A stretch of DNA of 16,017 nucleotides from Clostridia bacterium. Its GTDB lineage: Bacteria; Bacillota; Clostridia; Oscillospirales; CAG-272. The translations under genes and the position numbers were made by a program. The stretch covers positions 1-16,017 of the forward strand of contig JAFTNI010000231.1 of assembly GCA_017451975.1 (NCBI GenBank), read 5' to 3'. This document shows positions 1 through 6,660 of the stretch, piece by piece. Every line of letters begins with the position of its first letter. Positions within the stretch are counted from its first letter, which is position 1. The notes beneath the pieces are model-generated. The model was not told the origin of the DNA and did no database searches. It saw nothing but the letters and a program-made list of their open reading frames with translations.

Positions 1-10
1 ACTAAGGCTT

Positions 11-63
11 AAAAAAGTATCGAGTGTTCTAACAAAACTCAGTTTCGTTATGAACACTCGATA
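11..63 (-). terminator. Intrinsic terminator of tRNA-Pro
   Basis: A perfect 12-bp inverted repeat (18-29 with 52-63) lies directly after the encoded CCA of the tRNA. Part of the intervening 22 nt can pair further (AACGAAAC with GTTTTGTT). Read on the minus strand, the stem is followed by C and then six T (16-11), the classic rho-independent layout. Confidence 0.9.
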
Positions 64-139
64 TGGTCTGAGTGACAAGACTTGAACTTGCGGCCTCTAC
101 CACCCCAAGGTAGCGCGCTACCAGCTGCGCCACACCCAG
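64..139 (-). tRNA. tRNA-Pro (anticodon UGG)
   Basis: Reading the minus strand from 139 to 64 gives a full cloverleaf: a 7-bp acceptor stem (CTGGGTG with CACTCAG, one G-U), a D arm (GCGC stem), an anticodon stem CTACC/GGTAG around loop TTGGGGT with anticodon TGG, a five-base variable loop, and a T arm with loop TTCAAGT. Discriminator A and CCA are encoded. UGG can read all four proline codons by wobble. It is a single-gene transcription unit with its own promoter and terminator. Confidence 0.96.
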
Positions 140-170
140 ATATCAACGCTTTGTCGCATTGACGTGAATT

Positions 171-199
171 ATTATATCACAACATATCTGTCTTGTCAA
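171..199 (-). promoter_or_regulatory. Sigma-A-type promoter of tRNA-Pro
   Basis: On the minus strand, TTGACA (199-194), a 17-bp spacer and TATAAT (176-171) form a perfect consensus promoter. Transcription would start near 164, about 25 nt before the mature tRNA. The rest of 140-312 is AT-rich with A/T tracts and no other feature was seen; in particular, no clear terminator follows the regulator gene ending at 313. Confidence 0.88.
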
Positions 200-312
200 G
201 CCTTTTTTTGAAAAAAATACACTTTTTTGCAACTTTTTTTCGATTTGTTTTGGTATCAATATCTTGTTTCAATTTGAATCAGAATATCGCTCGTATAGTC
301 TGAAATTGCAGC

Positions 313-1311
313 TTATACGCACGGTTTATATTCGTCTAACTTCATTCTTGTGTAAAGCTCGCGGTATTGTCGCAAAAGATTTTCGAATTTTGTACCGTCG
401 GTTTTATCAAAGCATCCGCAAAACGCTGTGTATGATTTATCAAGCTCCGCATCACATTCCGCGAGCCTGCCGAGCCTATAGAGGCAGGCGGCGGTGCCGA
501 GCATATAAAACGACTGTTTCATTTTGCCGCCGAGCAGGCTGTATTCATTCGGCAAAGCTCGGTGCATAAAAATTTCAATCGTTTCTATGGCTTCGCGGAA
601 GGAAAGAAGCGCGTTTTCATAATCGCCGAGGTCGAAAAATCGCTTTCCTTCCTCAAAGCAAAGCATGAACAGCTCCTGATGCGCCCAGACCTTCCATTCT
701 CTCGTGGCGTGAAGACCGTCCTCTCCCTTTAAAAACATGGAAGAACAGCGCATTCTGTCGTAAATATCGAGGTGATAGAGGTATGGCATGGACTCAATAA
801 GCTTTTTGCCCGCCTCGTAATTTCCCCTGGATATTTGAATATCGGCAATATTCGCTTTTGCGGCTAAAATAACGAGTGTATCGCGTGATTCAGCCATCAG
901 CTTTTCTCCGAGCGCAAGGGCTTTTTCTTTATATTCCGTTTTTTGAAATGCGCGTATTTGCCCTGCGTAGCGCTCTAAAAGCTCGTATTTCAGCTTTTCC
1001 GAGCCGGGGTAGGCGGCAATACCTTCCAAAAGGATTTTTTCGCGGTCTTTAAAGCTTCGCTTTTGGTTTACACTCAAGATAATGTTTTTGATCTTTTCTT
1101 CTATTTCATCGGGATCGTAATCAAAAAGGGAATCCAGGCTTACGCCGAAATAGGCGGCTATGACGGGGAGCATGGCAACGTCGGGGTAGCCCGCGCTCAT
1201 TTCCCATTTTGAAACGGCTTGGGGCGACATATTAAGAACAGATGCGAGCTGCTCTTGCGTTATTCCTTTGTTTTTTCGCAGTTCACGTATTTTGTTTCCG
1301 AGATTTATCAT
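313..1311 (-). CDS. XRE-family transcriptional regulator with helical TPR-like C-terminal region
   Basis: 332 residues. Residues about 5-62 are a Cro/C1-type helix-turn-helix: the helices around ITQEQLASVLNMSPQAVSKWE and the GYPDVAMLPVIAAYFGVSLDSLF stretch match the XRE pattern. Residues about 70-332 are predicted all-helical with TPR-like spacing (for example the AKANIADIQ, GKRFFDLGDYENALLSFREA segments), as in regulators that sense a small molecule or peptide through a helical repeat domain. The ATG at 1311 is preceded by GAGGAAAA. It diverges from the unknown gene at 1499, so control of that gene and of itself is the natural inference. The ligand is unknown; a peptide-binding Rgg/PlcR-like role is possible but not shown. 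Confidence 0.85.
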   Translation of the reverse strand: MINLGNKIRELRKNKGITQEQLASVLNMSPQAVSKWEMSAGYPDVAMLPVIAAYFGVSLDSLFDYDPDEIEEKIKNIILSVNQKRSFKDREKILLEGIAAYPGSEKLKYELLERYAGQIRAFQKTEYKEKALALGEKLMAESRDTLVILAAKANIADIQISRGNYEAGKKLIESMPYLYHLDIYDRMRCSSMFLKGEDGLHATREWKVWAHQELFMLCFEEGKRFFDLGDYENALLSFREAIETIEIFMHRALPNEYSLLGGKMKQSFYMLGTAACLYRLGRLAECDAELDKSYTAFCGCFDKTDGTKFENLLRQYRELYTRMKLDEYKPCV

Positions 1312-1359
1312 AAAATTTTCCTCGCTTCGTTAATATTCGCATTGGCCTCTGCTGATTTT

Positions 1360-1388
1360 ATTTTATCATGCTTTTGCTTGAATTGCAA
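1360..1388 (-). promoter_or_regulatory. Promoter of the XRE regulator
   Basis: Minus strand TTGCAA (1388-1383), 17-bp spacer, TAAAAT (1365-1360), with a TGA immediately before the -10. It lies about 50 nt upstream of the ATG at 1311. The -35 matches four of six consensus positions. Confidence 0.6.
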
Positions 1389-1440
1389 ACAACCCATATG
1401 AGCGAAAATTCCACTTTCCGTTGAGTCGGTGGAGAGGGTG

Positions 1441-1469
1441 TTGACTATGCTATTCTGCCGTGGTATAAT
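1441..1469 (+). promoter_or_regulatory. Promoter of the unknown gene at 1499
   Basis: TTGACT (1441-1446), 17-bp spacer, TATAAT (1464-1469), with an extended -10 TG at 1461-1462. An imperfect inverted repeat GGTGTTGA (1437-1444) and TCAACGCC (1474-1481) brackets the promoter, and GTTGA also occurs at 1420-1424. These could be operator half-sites for the divergent XRE regulator. The ribosome binding site AAAGGAG (1486-1492) sits 6 nt before the ATG. Confidence 0.85.
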
Positions 1470-1498
1470 ATAATCAACGCCATACAAAGGAGAAAAAC

Positions 1499-2548
1499 AT
1501 GGAAAAGGCCATATATTACAGGGAACATTACTACAAACTGCCCGATGGGGTGGATTTTGATGCGTTCAAAGCAGGCTTACCGTCAGAAGTTGAGCTTACG
1601 GAGCTTTGCGAGAATTACGGGCAAACAGGCCCGCGCGACCTCGGTATATCGCTTGCACCCTATTTTATAAGCGGATATTCAAAGGGAGCGGAGAAGGTAA
1701 AAATAGACGTGCCCTACGAGGTTTATCCCGTTGACGTGGAAATACTCACGCAGGAGGAGTATAACACGCGCTTACGCGAGGTGATGTGCGAGCATTGCCC
1801 TGGATGCAAAGGGTACAAGCCGCTTTCAAACAATGTGAGAAGCTTGAACGGGCATTTCGACGAGATTACTCTTGATAAAATATGCTTTTACCGATGGGAA
1901 ACGAACCCCTCTCCACGCTTTTTCCGCCATATGCTTTGGTGGTGCGGCGGATTTTGGCGGCATTTTTCACCGCTGAAAAATACTCCCGAATGGATTCTTA
2001 ACGATATAAAAAGCCGTTTTCATATGAAATATGAAAGCGGGGAGTTTTCCGCAGAAAATAAAAATTTATTTGTGGTTACACACAAAAAAGATTTCTTTTT
2101 GTCTGTGCTTACACGTATTTATTCTGAATACATAGAAAGTTGGCTTGACTATACGGAATTCCGCTTGAAGGACAGCGACGAAACCACGTTTACGGAAGAT
2201 GACGTACAAGCACTTCTCACCGAGGGAAAAATAGAAAAATTCCGCAAGGAGTGCAAGAAATATGGCGTTTCGCTTGCTATTCTGGAATTCCCCGAAAGCG
2301 AACGTGAGGAAATAGAAAGATCGTTTGCGGAGCCTGTCAAGCATAATCTTTTCTACCCCGTGTGCCGCGCGGACGGAAAGACCTATTATATAATGACGGA
2401 TACGCCCGTGGCGATGAAGGAGCTTTATTTCCGTTTCCCGATGCTTGAGCATTACGGTGCTACGGTGACGGTTTATTCGCAGGCAGATACAAGAACGTAC
2501 ACGATTGGCAGAGAAATGAAATATACCCACAATGGTGTGGAAAATTGA
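1499..2548 (+). CDS. Hypothetical protein with CxxCxxC motif
   Basis: 349 residues; I do not recognise the family. There is no signal peptide or convincing membrane segment, so it is probably cytoplasmic. Residues 97-103 read CEHCPGC, a possible metal or Fe-S ligand set or redox cluster, followed by KGYKP. A Trp/His-rich stretch (residues about 132-156, with WWCGGFWRH) follows, with further Cys at 129 and 149. The C-terminal third is a charged alpha/beta region (EKFRKECKKYGVSLAILEFP). The start is fixed by AAAGGAG and a strong promoter. It is transcribed alone, divergent from an XRE regulator and ending at a bidirectional terminator, so it looks like a regulated stand-alone gene. No function is assigned. 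Confidence 0.85.
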   Translation: MEKAIYYREHYYKLPDGVDFDAFKAGLPSEVELTELCENYGQTGPRDLGISLAPYFISGYSKGAEKVKIDVPYEVYPVDVEILTQEEYNTRLREVMCEHCPGCKGYKPLSNNVRSLNGHFDEITLDKICFYRWETNPSPRFFRHMLWWCGGFWRHFSPLKNTPEWILNDIKSRFHMKYESGEFSAENKNLFVVTHKKDFFLSVLTRIYSEYIESWLDYTEFRLKDSDETTFTEDDVQALLTEGKIEKFRKECKKYGVSLAILEFPESEREEIERSFAEPVKHNLFYPVCRADGKTYYIMTDTPVAMKELYFRFPMLEHYGATVTVYSQADTRTYTIGREMKYTHNGVEN

Positions 2549-2550
2549 GA

Positions 2551-2598
2551 AAAAAACTGCTCACGAATATGTGAATACTCATATTCGTGAGCAGTTTT
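2551..2598. terminator. Bidirectional intrinsic terminator
   Basis: A 19-bp perfect stem (2553-2571 with 2580-2598) with an 8-nt loop lies between two convergent genes. On the minus strand it is followed by a T-run (2556-2551), and on the plus strand the stem ends in TTTTATTGTTG. It should serve both the unknown gene (plus) and the fucosidase (minus). Confidence 0.88.
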
Positions 2599-2630
2599 AT
2601 TGTTGCTAATTATCGTTTATAACAGGTCGT

Positions 2631-3674
2631 TCAGCTTTTGGAAGATGCAGACTTACTTTCCTCTTCAAGCTTTGCAACGTCCTTCAGAATCTGTTGAGCT
2701 TCAAGAGGGAATCTTCCGAGGTGGTCGGGGCCGACGTTGATGAGGTAGTTGATGCCGAGCGCAGAGAGCCTTGCTTTGTTGGCAAAAATCGTTTCCGCGC
2801 TTTTATATTTATTGTCCCAAGAGCAATAGCCCCAGGATTTATTGAGCGTGCAAGCAGATTCGTAGAAGCCGTAGGGAGAGGGCTTGAAGCCGTGGATGTC
2901 ATTCCAATTCATCTCTTTTGTTTCTGTATCGATCTTTGTGGGGATCTCGTTATCGCCGAGAGAAACGTAATCGTATTTTCCGTTGCCGAGGCGGGAATTT
3001 ACAAGGCAATTAGGCTGGTGCTTTTTAACGAGAGCGTAGATTTCCTCGCTTTGCTCCGGAGTGAGTGTCATGGGCATATCAAACCAAGCGAGAGCAATTT
3101 CGCCGTATTTCGTCATAATTTCTTCTATCTGGGGAAGTATTTTCTTTCTGAATGTGATTTCAAAATTCTTTTCCTCTTTATTTGGGAAGTCCCAGGAGTT
3201 TTCCCAGGTAACGCCGGCGCAGTTTACAGGCTCGCTGTTGTAGCCGCCGCCGTTTTTTTCATGCCAATCGAGGTCTTGGGAATAATAGATGCCGAATTTC
3301 AAACCGTATTTGCGGCAAGCATCGGAAAGCTCTTTTATAATATCTCGCTTAAAGGGAGAAAAATCATAGCAGTTATAGCTGTCTGCTTCAGATTTGAAAA
3401 GAGCAAAGCCGTCATGGTGCTTAGTTGTAATGACTATATATTTCATACCGCAGTCAACGGCAAATTTTGCCCATTCGTCTGCATCGAAGTAGATGGGGTT
3501 AAACATGCGCGCAATTTTTTCCATTTCGCTGTTCGGTATTGCGTGTGTTGCCTGTATCCATTCAGCGTAAGCGCCCGACTTTTTGCCCTTGTACACACCG
3601 CCGAGAACGGAATAGAGCCCGAAATGAACCATAAGGCCGTATTTGGCTTCCTTAAACCATTGTAATTCCTTCAT
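2631..3674 (-). CDS. Alpha-L-fucosidase, GH29, single catalytic domain
   Basis: 347 residues. It hydrolyses terminal alpha-linked L-fucose with retention. GH29 landmarks are visible: GLMVHFG at 13-19, YAEWIQ at 36-41, TTKHHDGF at 83-90, the AWFDMP segment with the probable nucleophile Asp199, and the C-terminal NYLINVGPDHLGRFP block (309-323). There is no signal peptide, so it probably acts in the cytoplasm on imported fucosylated sugars. It ends after the barrel without the usual beta-sandwich, which makes it shorter than typical GH29 enzymes (about 430 or more). The ATG at 3674 follows GAGGG on the minus strand. It is monocistronic, with a consensus promoter and a shared terminator. Neither a fucose transporter nor a fucose isomerase is next to it. 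The acid/base residue could not be assigned by eye. Confidence 0.88.
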   Translation of the reverse strand: MKELQWFKEAKYGLMVHFGLYSVLGGVYKGKKSGAYAEWIQATHAIPNSEMEKIARMFNPIYFDADEWAKFAVDCGMKYIVITTKHHDGFALFKSEADSYNCYDFSPFKRDIIKELSDACRKYGLKFGIYYSQDLDWHEKNGGGYNSEPVNCAGVTWENSWDFPNKEEKNFEITFRKKILPQIEEIMTKYGEIALAWFDMPMTLTPEQSEEIYALVKKHQPNCLVNSRLGNGKYDYVSLGDNEIPTKIDTETKEMNWNDIHGFKPSPYGFYESACTLNKSWGYCSWDNKYKSAETIFANKARLSALGINYLINVGPDHLGRFPLEAQQILKDVAKLEEESKSASSKS

Positions 3675-3720
3675 TTTTAGAACCCTCTTTTCGTTTATAT
3701 TGTGAAAGCTTTTTTCTTAA

Positions 3721-3749
3721 ATTATATACCGCGAGGTTTCCTTTGTCAA
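3721..3749 (-). promoter_or_regulatory. Promoter of the fucosidase gene
   Basis: Minus strand TTGACA (3749-3744), 17-bp spacer, TATAAT (3726-3721): a perfect consensus, just after the rplL terminator and about 47 nt before the ATG. No operator was identified, so regulation cannot be inferred. Confidence 0.88.
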
Positions 3750-3766
3750 GATATCTGTATAATTAT

Positions 3767-3799
3767 AAAAAAGCACACGGTTTATCACCGTGTGCTTTT
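3767..3799 (-). terminator. Terminator of rplJ-rplL
   Basis: A 13-bp stem (3769-3781 with 3787-3799, GC-rich GCACACGG core) and a 5-nt loop, followed on the minus strand by a run of T (3772-3767). It lies 17 nt past the rplL stop codon. Confidence 0.92.
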
Positions 3800-3816
3800 C
3801 ATTAAGTAAAGTTAAC

Positions 3817-4194
3817 TTATTTAACTTCAACTTCAGCGCCAGCTGCTTCGAGCTGAGCTTTGATCTTTTCAGCATCTTCTTTGGAAACGCCTTCTTTGAT
3901 AACTTTAGGAGCTTCTTCAACGAGTGCTTTTGCTTCTTTAAGGCCGAGACCTGTGATTTCACGAACAGCTTTGATAACGTCGAGTTTCTTAGCGCCGAAG
4001 CTCTTGAGTTCAACGTCGAATTCTGTTTTTTCTTCAACTGCAGCAGCAGCGGGAGCAGCAGCGCCACCAGCAACTGCTACGGGAGCAGCGGATACACCGA
4101 ATTCAGCTTCGAGAGCTTTAACAAGTTCTGCAACTTCAAGAATTGTGAGAGTTTTGATTTCTTCAACTATAGCTGTGATTTTTTCGCTAGCCAT
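3817..4194 (-). CDS. rplL: Large ribosomal subunit protein bL12 (L7/L12)
   Basis: 125 residues, the usual length. The N-terminal dimerisation helices (residues 1-34) are followed by an Ala-rich flexible hinge (about 35-52, AAPAAAAVEEKTEFDV) and the C-terminal factor-binding domain with KLDVIKAVREITGLGLKEAK and the final KAQLEAAGAEVEVK. L12 forms the mobile ribosomal stalk that recruits and activates elongation factor GTPases. The ATG at 4194 follows GGAGG. It is the second gene after rplJ, separated by 63 nt, and ends at a strong terminator. Codon use is biased, as expected for a highly expressed gene. Confidence 0.98.
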   Translation of the reverse strand: MASEKITAIVEEIKTLTILEVAELVKALEAEFGVSAAPVAVAGGAAAPAAAAVEEKTEFDVELKSFGAKKLDVIKAVREITGLGLKEAKALVEEAPKVIKEGVSKEDAEKIKAQLEAAGAEVEVK

Positions 4195-4257
4195 TTTAAT
4201 TATCCTCCGTTAATACGATTTGTAATAAAATTTAAAATTTTTGTTTTACGCTTTTAC

Positions 4258-4770
4258 TTAAGCGTTTTCTTCAGTGCCGTTTTCTTTATCAACAACAGCC
4301 TGAAGTACATAAGCAAGACTGTAGAGGGAAGACTGCAAGCTTCCGAGTACCTTGCCAATAAGGATTTCCTTGGAAGGAAGTTTTGCGAGTTCGTTTACGC
4401 CGTCTTTATCAAGAACTTTACCGTCAACGAAACCGGCTTTCATTTCGAATGTTTCGATTTTCTCTGCATATTTGCTGAGAATTTTTGCTGCTGCAACGGG
4501 ATCTGTGTCGCTTGTTGCAACTGCTGTCATGCCTTCGAGAACGTTTGTGAGTTCTGCATAACCGGTCTTTTCGCAAGCTCTTTTAATGAGCGTGTTTTTA
4601 ATTACGGAATACTTAACTCCTGCGGCTGTAAGCTCTTTTCTGAGAGCTGTGTCGTTCTCTACTGTAATACCTGCGTAGTTAACGATAACACACGCCTGTG
4701 CGTTTGTAAACTTTTCGGCGAGGTCCGCTACGATCTGCTGTTTTGTTTCAACAACCTGTGCGCTAGGCAT
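4258..4770 (-). CDS. rplJ: Large ribosomal subunit protein uL10
   Basis: 170 residues from the ATG at 4770, which is preceded by AGGGTGGTG. The open frame continues upstream to 4956, but that part runs through the leader and attenuator, so the short start (MPSAQVVETKQQIVADL) is chosen. Typical L10 features are the TNAQACVIVNYAGITV segment, LRKELTAAGVKYSVIKNTL, and the C-terminal helix (SLYSLAYVLQAV) that holds the L12 dimers. L10 is the stalk base and, in complex with L12, normally represses its own operon by binding the mRNA leader; the leader is present here. Usually rplK-rplA lie upstream; here they do not. Confidence 0.97.
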   Translation of the reverse strand: MPSAQVVETKQQIVADLAEKFTNAQACVIVNYAGITVENDTALRKELTAAGVKYSVIKNTLIKRACEKTGYAELTNVLEGMTAVATSDTDPVAAAKILSKYAEKIETFEMKAGFVDGKVLDKDGVNELAKLPSKEILIGKVLGSLQSSLYSLAYVLQAVVDKENGTEENA

Positions 4771-4940
4771 TATTTCACCACCCTTTCTAAATAATAAAAA
4801 GCCAAGCTTTTTCGTGCAATAGGGCACAAAATAAAAAATCTTTCTGCAACCCCAAGGCGCAGAAAGACAGAAAAATTCTTTTTCATATCTCCTCGGCAGG
4901 GAAGCTTTGCTTTTACATGAACCTGCTGTCTTAGGATTAC
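4771..4940 (-). ncRNA. L10 leader (ribosomal protein autoregulatory mRNA leader)
   Basis: The minus-strand 5' untranslated region of rplJ contains the elements I recall from the L10 leader (Rfam L10_leader): CCTAAGACAGCAGG at 4936-4923 and CCTGCCGAGG at 4900-4891, which can pair around a junction. L10(L12) complexes bind such leaders. Between the leader core and the ribosome binding site there is an intrinsic terminator-like hairpin (4839-4867), so control here is probably transcription attenuation rather than only translational repression. The match is by memory of the consensus, not by a covariance search. Confidence 0.85.
4833..4867 (-). terminator. Attenuator hairpin within the L10 leader
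   Basis: On the minus strand, TCTTTCTGC (4867-4859) pairs with GCAGAAAGA (4847-4839), an 11-nt loop between, then TTTTTT (4838-4833). It stands some 60 nt upstream of the rplJ start codon, inside the untranslated leader, which fits premature termination controlled by the upstream L10-binding fold. Confidence 0.8.
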
Positions 4941-4946
4941 TGAAGT

Positions 4947-4975
4947 ATAATACCACATATTGAATCGTTTGTCAA
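4947..4975 (-). promoter_or_regulatory. Promoter of rplJ-rplL
   Basis: Minus strand TTGACA (4975-4970), 17-bp spacer, TATTAT (4952-4947), preceded by TG for an extended -10. AT-rich tracts lie directly upstream of the -35 (4977-5032) and could act as an UP element. The predicted start near 4940 coincides with the 5' end of the L10 leader. Confidence 0.9.
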
Positions 4976-4983
4976 TAGTTTTT

Positions 4984-5015
4984 CGAAAGTTTTTTTGAAA
5001 AACTTTCGATTTTTT
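4984..5015 (+). repeat. AT-rich hairpin next to repeat copy 1
   Basis: An 11-bp perfect stem (4984-4994 with 4998-5008) with a 3-nt loop, followed on the plus strand by six T (5010-5015). It has terminator geometry on the plus strand, where no gene precedes it. It lies between the rplJ promoter and the inverted-repeat element and may belong to that element's flank or insulate the rplJ promoter. Confidence 0.5.
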
Positions 5016-5032
5016 GAGAAAAGTTTGAGATA

Positions 5033-5198
5033 GTCGATAAACTACTTTGGGCTCGCCCCTTTGGGGGAGCTCCGCGTAGCGGTGAGAGGGCAAGTGTAAA
5101 AAACACATAATTTCGATGCAATTTTTGCTTTCATCACAGCCCTCTCCGTCACCTTGCGGTGCCACCTCTCCCAAAGTGAGAGGCTTAGGCAACTTTTT
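5033..5198. repeat. Inverted-repeat element, copy 1 (MITE-like or REP-like)
   Basis: About 166 bp, noncoding, matching copy 2 at 12382-12548. It starts GTCGATAAACTA. The left arm (5049-5091) is GGGCTCGCCCCTTTGGGG, GAGCTCCGCG, AGCGGTGAGAGGGC; the right arm (about 5138-5183) is an imperfect reverse complement containing CCCTCTCCGTCACC, GCGGTGCCACC and TCTCCCAAAGTGAGAGG. Each arm also folds into two small hairpins (GCCCCTTTGGGG; CCGCGTAGCGG; CACCTTGCGGTG; CCTCTC-loop-GAGAGG). The middle (about 5092-5137) is AT-rich and poorly conserved between copies. It lies between the mnmE stop and the rplJ promoter. A small non-autonomous mobile element is the best guess; no transposase is here. Confidence 0.85.
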
Positions 5199-5217
5199 CT
5201 CTCAAAGAGAAAAAGTT
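5191..5217 (-). repeat. Gene-end hairpin, copy 1
   Basis: AACTTTTTCTCT (5191-5202) and its exact reverse complement (5206-5217), 12-bp stem, 3-nt loop, starting 4 bp past the mnmE stop codon. An identical hairpin occurs at 12320-12346. Read in the sense of the upstream gene, both have loop TTG and are followed by GC. On the minus strand it lacks a following T-run, so it may be a weak terminator or a 3'-end stabiliser rather than a classical terminator. Confidence 0.7.
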
Positions 5218-5221
5218 TTCC

Positions 5222-6607
5222 TCATTTTCCCACGCAGAATTTATGGAAAATGTGGTCAACGACGTCGACGGAAACCTCGCGGCCGTCCATTTCCGCTATA
5301 GCGGAGGCGGCGCGTTCAAGCTCTGTACCCGCGATGTCGTCGCCGTAAATGTCGAGCGCGTATTTTGCGGAAACCACCGAGGCAAGGCATTCGCAAACAG
5401 AGGCGTACTGGCGCGCGTTTGTGAGTATTTCCTCGTTTGAGTTTTCTATATCGCCGCTTATAAATTTGCTTTCTATTTTATCGGAAAGTATTTTTCTATC
5501 CTCCGTTTTGGCAGATAGTGTGAGGGTGTCGAAGCCCGCAAGCTTTTCTTCGCCAAAGCATTTTTCTTTATCGGATTTATTGAGCACGGCTATTACGGTT
5601 TTGCCGTTTTCCTCGGCTTCGCGTATAAGCGCAAGCACTTCCTCGTCCTCTTGGTCGAAGGGGCGAGAGGTATCGAAAACAGCGAGGATAAGCTCGGAAT
5701 TTTCGATTTCCTTTCTGGAACGGTCAACGCCCATTTTCTCTACGATATCTGCGGTTTCGTGTATGCCCGCCGTGTCGGAAAGGCGCAGAAGCGCGCTGCC
5801 GCAAACAACCGTTTCGGAAATGACGTCGCGCGTGGTGCCTGCAATATCCGTAACTATAGCGCGCTCGTTTTCGGCGAGCAGGTTGAGAATGGTAGATTTA
5901 CCCGTGTTCGGCTTGCCGCAGATAACGGTGGGAATACCCTCGCAAACGGCGTGGCCCGTGCGGTAAGAGCTTTTGAGCGCTGTGAGCTCTGCTATAATAG
6001 AGTCCATAGCGGCTTCCATATCGTCGCGCGTCATGCGCTCCAGGTCCTCGTCGGGGAAGTCGATTATCGCATAGATATTGCCGATAACGGCGGTGATATC
6101 GCCGTAAATTTTTTCGGTTTTCTTGCGCAGCTTGCCCGAAATACCGCGCTGGGCGAGCGTGAGTGCCGCGTTCGTTTTTGCGTCTATCATGCCTATTACA
6201 GATTCTGCTTCCGTAAGCGAAAGCTTGCCCGCAGAAAACGCGCGGCGAGTGAACTCGCCCGGGCCTGCCTGCACGGCACCTGAAGAGAACGCGGCGGAAA
6301 GTATGTTCTGTGTGAGCAGTACGCCGCCGTGGCAGCTTATTTCCACTACGTTTTCGCCCGTATATGAGCGCGGTGCGCGGAAAATTGTTATAAGCGATTC
6401 ATCAAGCAGCTTGCCCTCGGCATTTTTTACGTCAGCGAGGAAAACGCTGTTTGCCTTTATTTCGGCAAAGCTTTTTTTGCTTTTGGGGAATATGAATTTT
6501 TCCGCTATCTCAAAAGCGTTTTCGCCCGAGATGCGTATTACCGCCACACCGCCCTTGCCGTGGGGCGTGGAAATTGCGGCGATTGTATCTGAAAACATGG
6601 TGTACAT
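5222..6607 (-). CDS. mnmE: tRNA uridine-5-carboxymethylaminomethyl(34) synthesis GTPase MnmE
   Basis: 461 residues from the ATG at 6607, chosen because AAAGGAGAA lies 7 nt upstream; the frame extends to 6640 and a second ATG is at 6598. The N-terminal domain (about 1-120, DTIAAISTPHGKGGVAVIRISG) binds the folate one-carbon donor. The GTPase domain is inserted in the helical domain: Walker A GKPNTGKST (231-239), TDIAGTTRD (253-261), DTAG (278-281), NKSD (343-346). The C-terminus FCVGK carries the conserved Cys458. MnmE works with MnmG to modify the wobble uridine (cmnm5U34) of several tRNAs. It is the last gene of the rpmH cluster; mnmG, its usual neighbour, is absent and the repeat element follows. 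Confidence 0.97.
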   Translation of the reverse strand: MYTMFSDTIAAISTPHGKGGVAVIRISGENAFEIAEKFIFPKSKKSFAEIKANSVFLADVKNAEGKLLDESLITIFRAPRSYTGENVVEISCHGGVLLTQNILSAAFSSGAVQAGPGEFTRRAFSAGKLSLTEAESVIGMIDAKTNAALTLAQRGISGKLRKKTEKIYGDITAVIGNIYAIIDFPDEDLERMTRDDMEAAMDSIIAELTALKSSYRTGHAVCEGIPTVICGKPNTGKSTILNLLAENERAIVTDIAGTTRDVISETVVCGSALLRLSDTAGIHETADIVEKMGVDRSRKEIENSELILAVFDTSRPFDQEDEEVLALIREAEENGKTVIAVLNKSDKEKCFGEEKLAGFDTLTLSAKTEDRKILSDKIESKFISGDIENSNEEILTNARQYASVCECLASVVSAKYALDIYGDDIAGTELERAASAIAEMDGREVSVDVVDHIFHKFCVGK

Positions 6608-6631
6608 AGGAATTCTCCTTTGCTTATGCGA

Positions 6632-6655
6632 AAGGCGCACCCTAGGGCGCGCCTT
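6632..6655 (-). terminator. Hairpin between jag and mnmE
   Basis: AAGGCGC (6632-6638) pairs with GCGCCTT (6649-6655), and CCC pairs with GGG inside around a TA turn. It begins 5 nt past the jag stop on the minus strand and is followed by only a short T stretch, so it may be a weak terminator or processing site that reduces mnmE expression relative to upstream genes. Confidence 0.45.
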
Positions 6656-6660
6656 ATTAA

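Noticed and set aside
2694..3665. Plus-strand open frame of 323 codons opposite the fucosidase
   Set aside because: It is a shadow: the minus frame has full GH29 motifs, a promoter and a ribosome binding site, and the plus frame has none.
4771..4956. N-terminal extension of rplJ in the open frame
   Set aside because: It would run through the L10 leader and attenuator, and the ATG at 4770 has a good ribosome binding site and matches the family's start.
5033..5198. CRISPR or group II intron as explanation for the repeat elements
   Set aside because: Only two copies, no regular spacers, no reverse transcriptase or catalytic RNA domain V seen.
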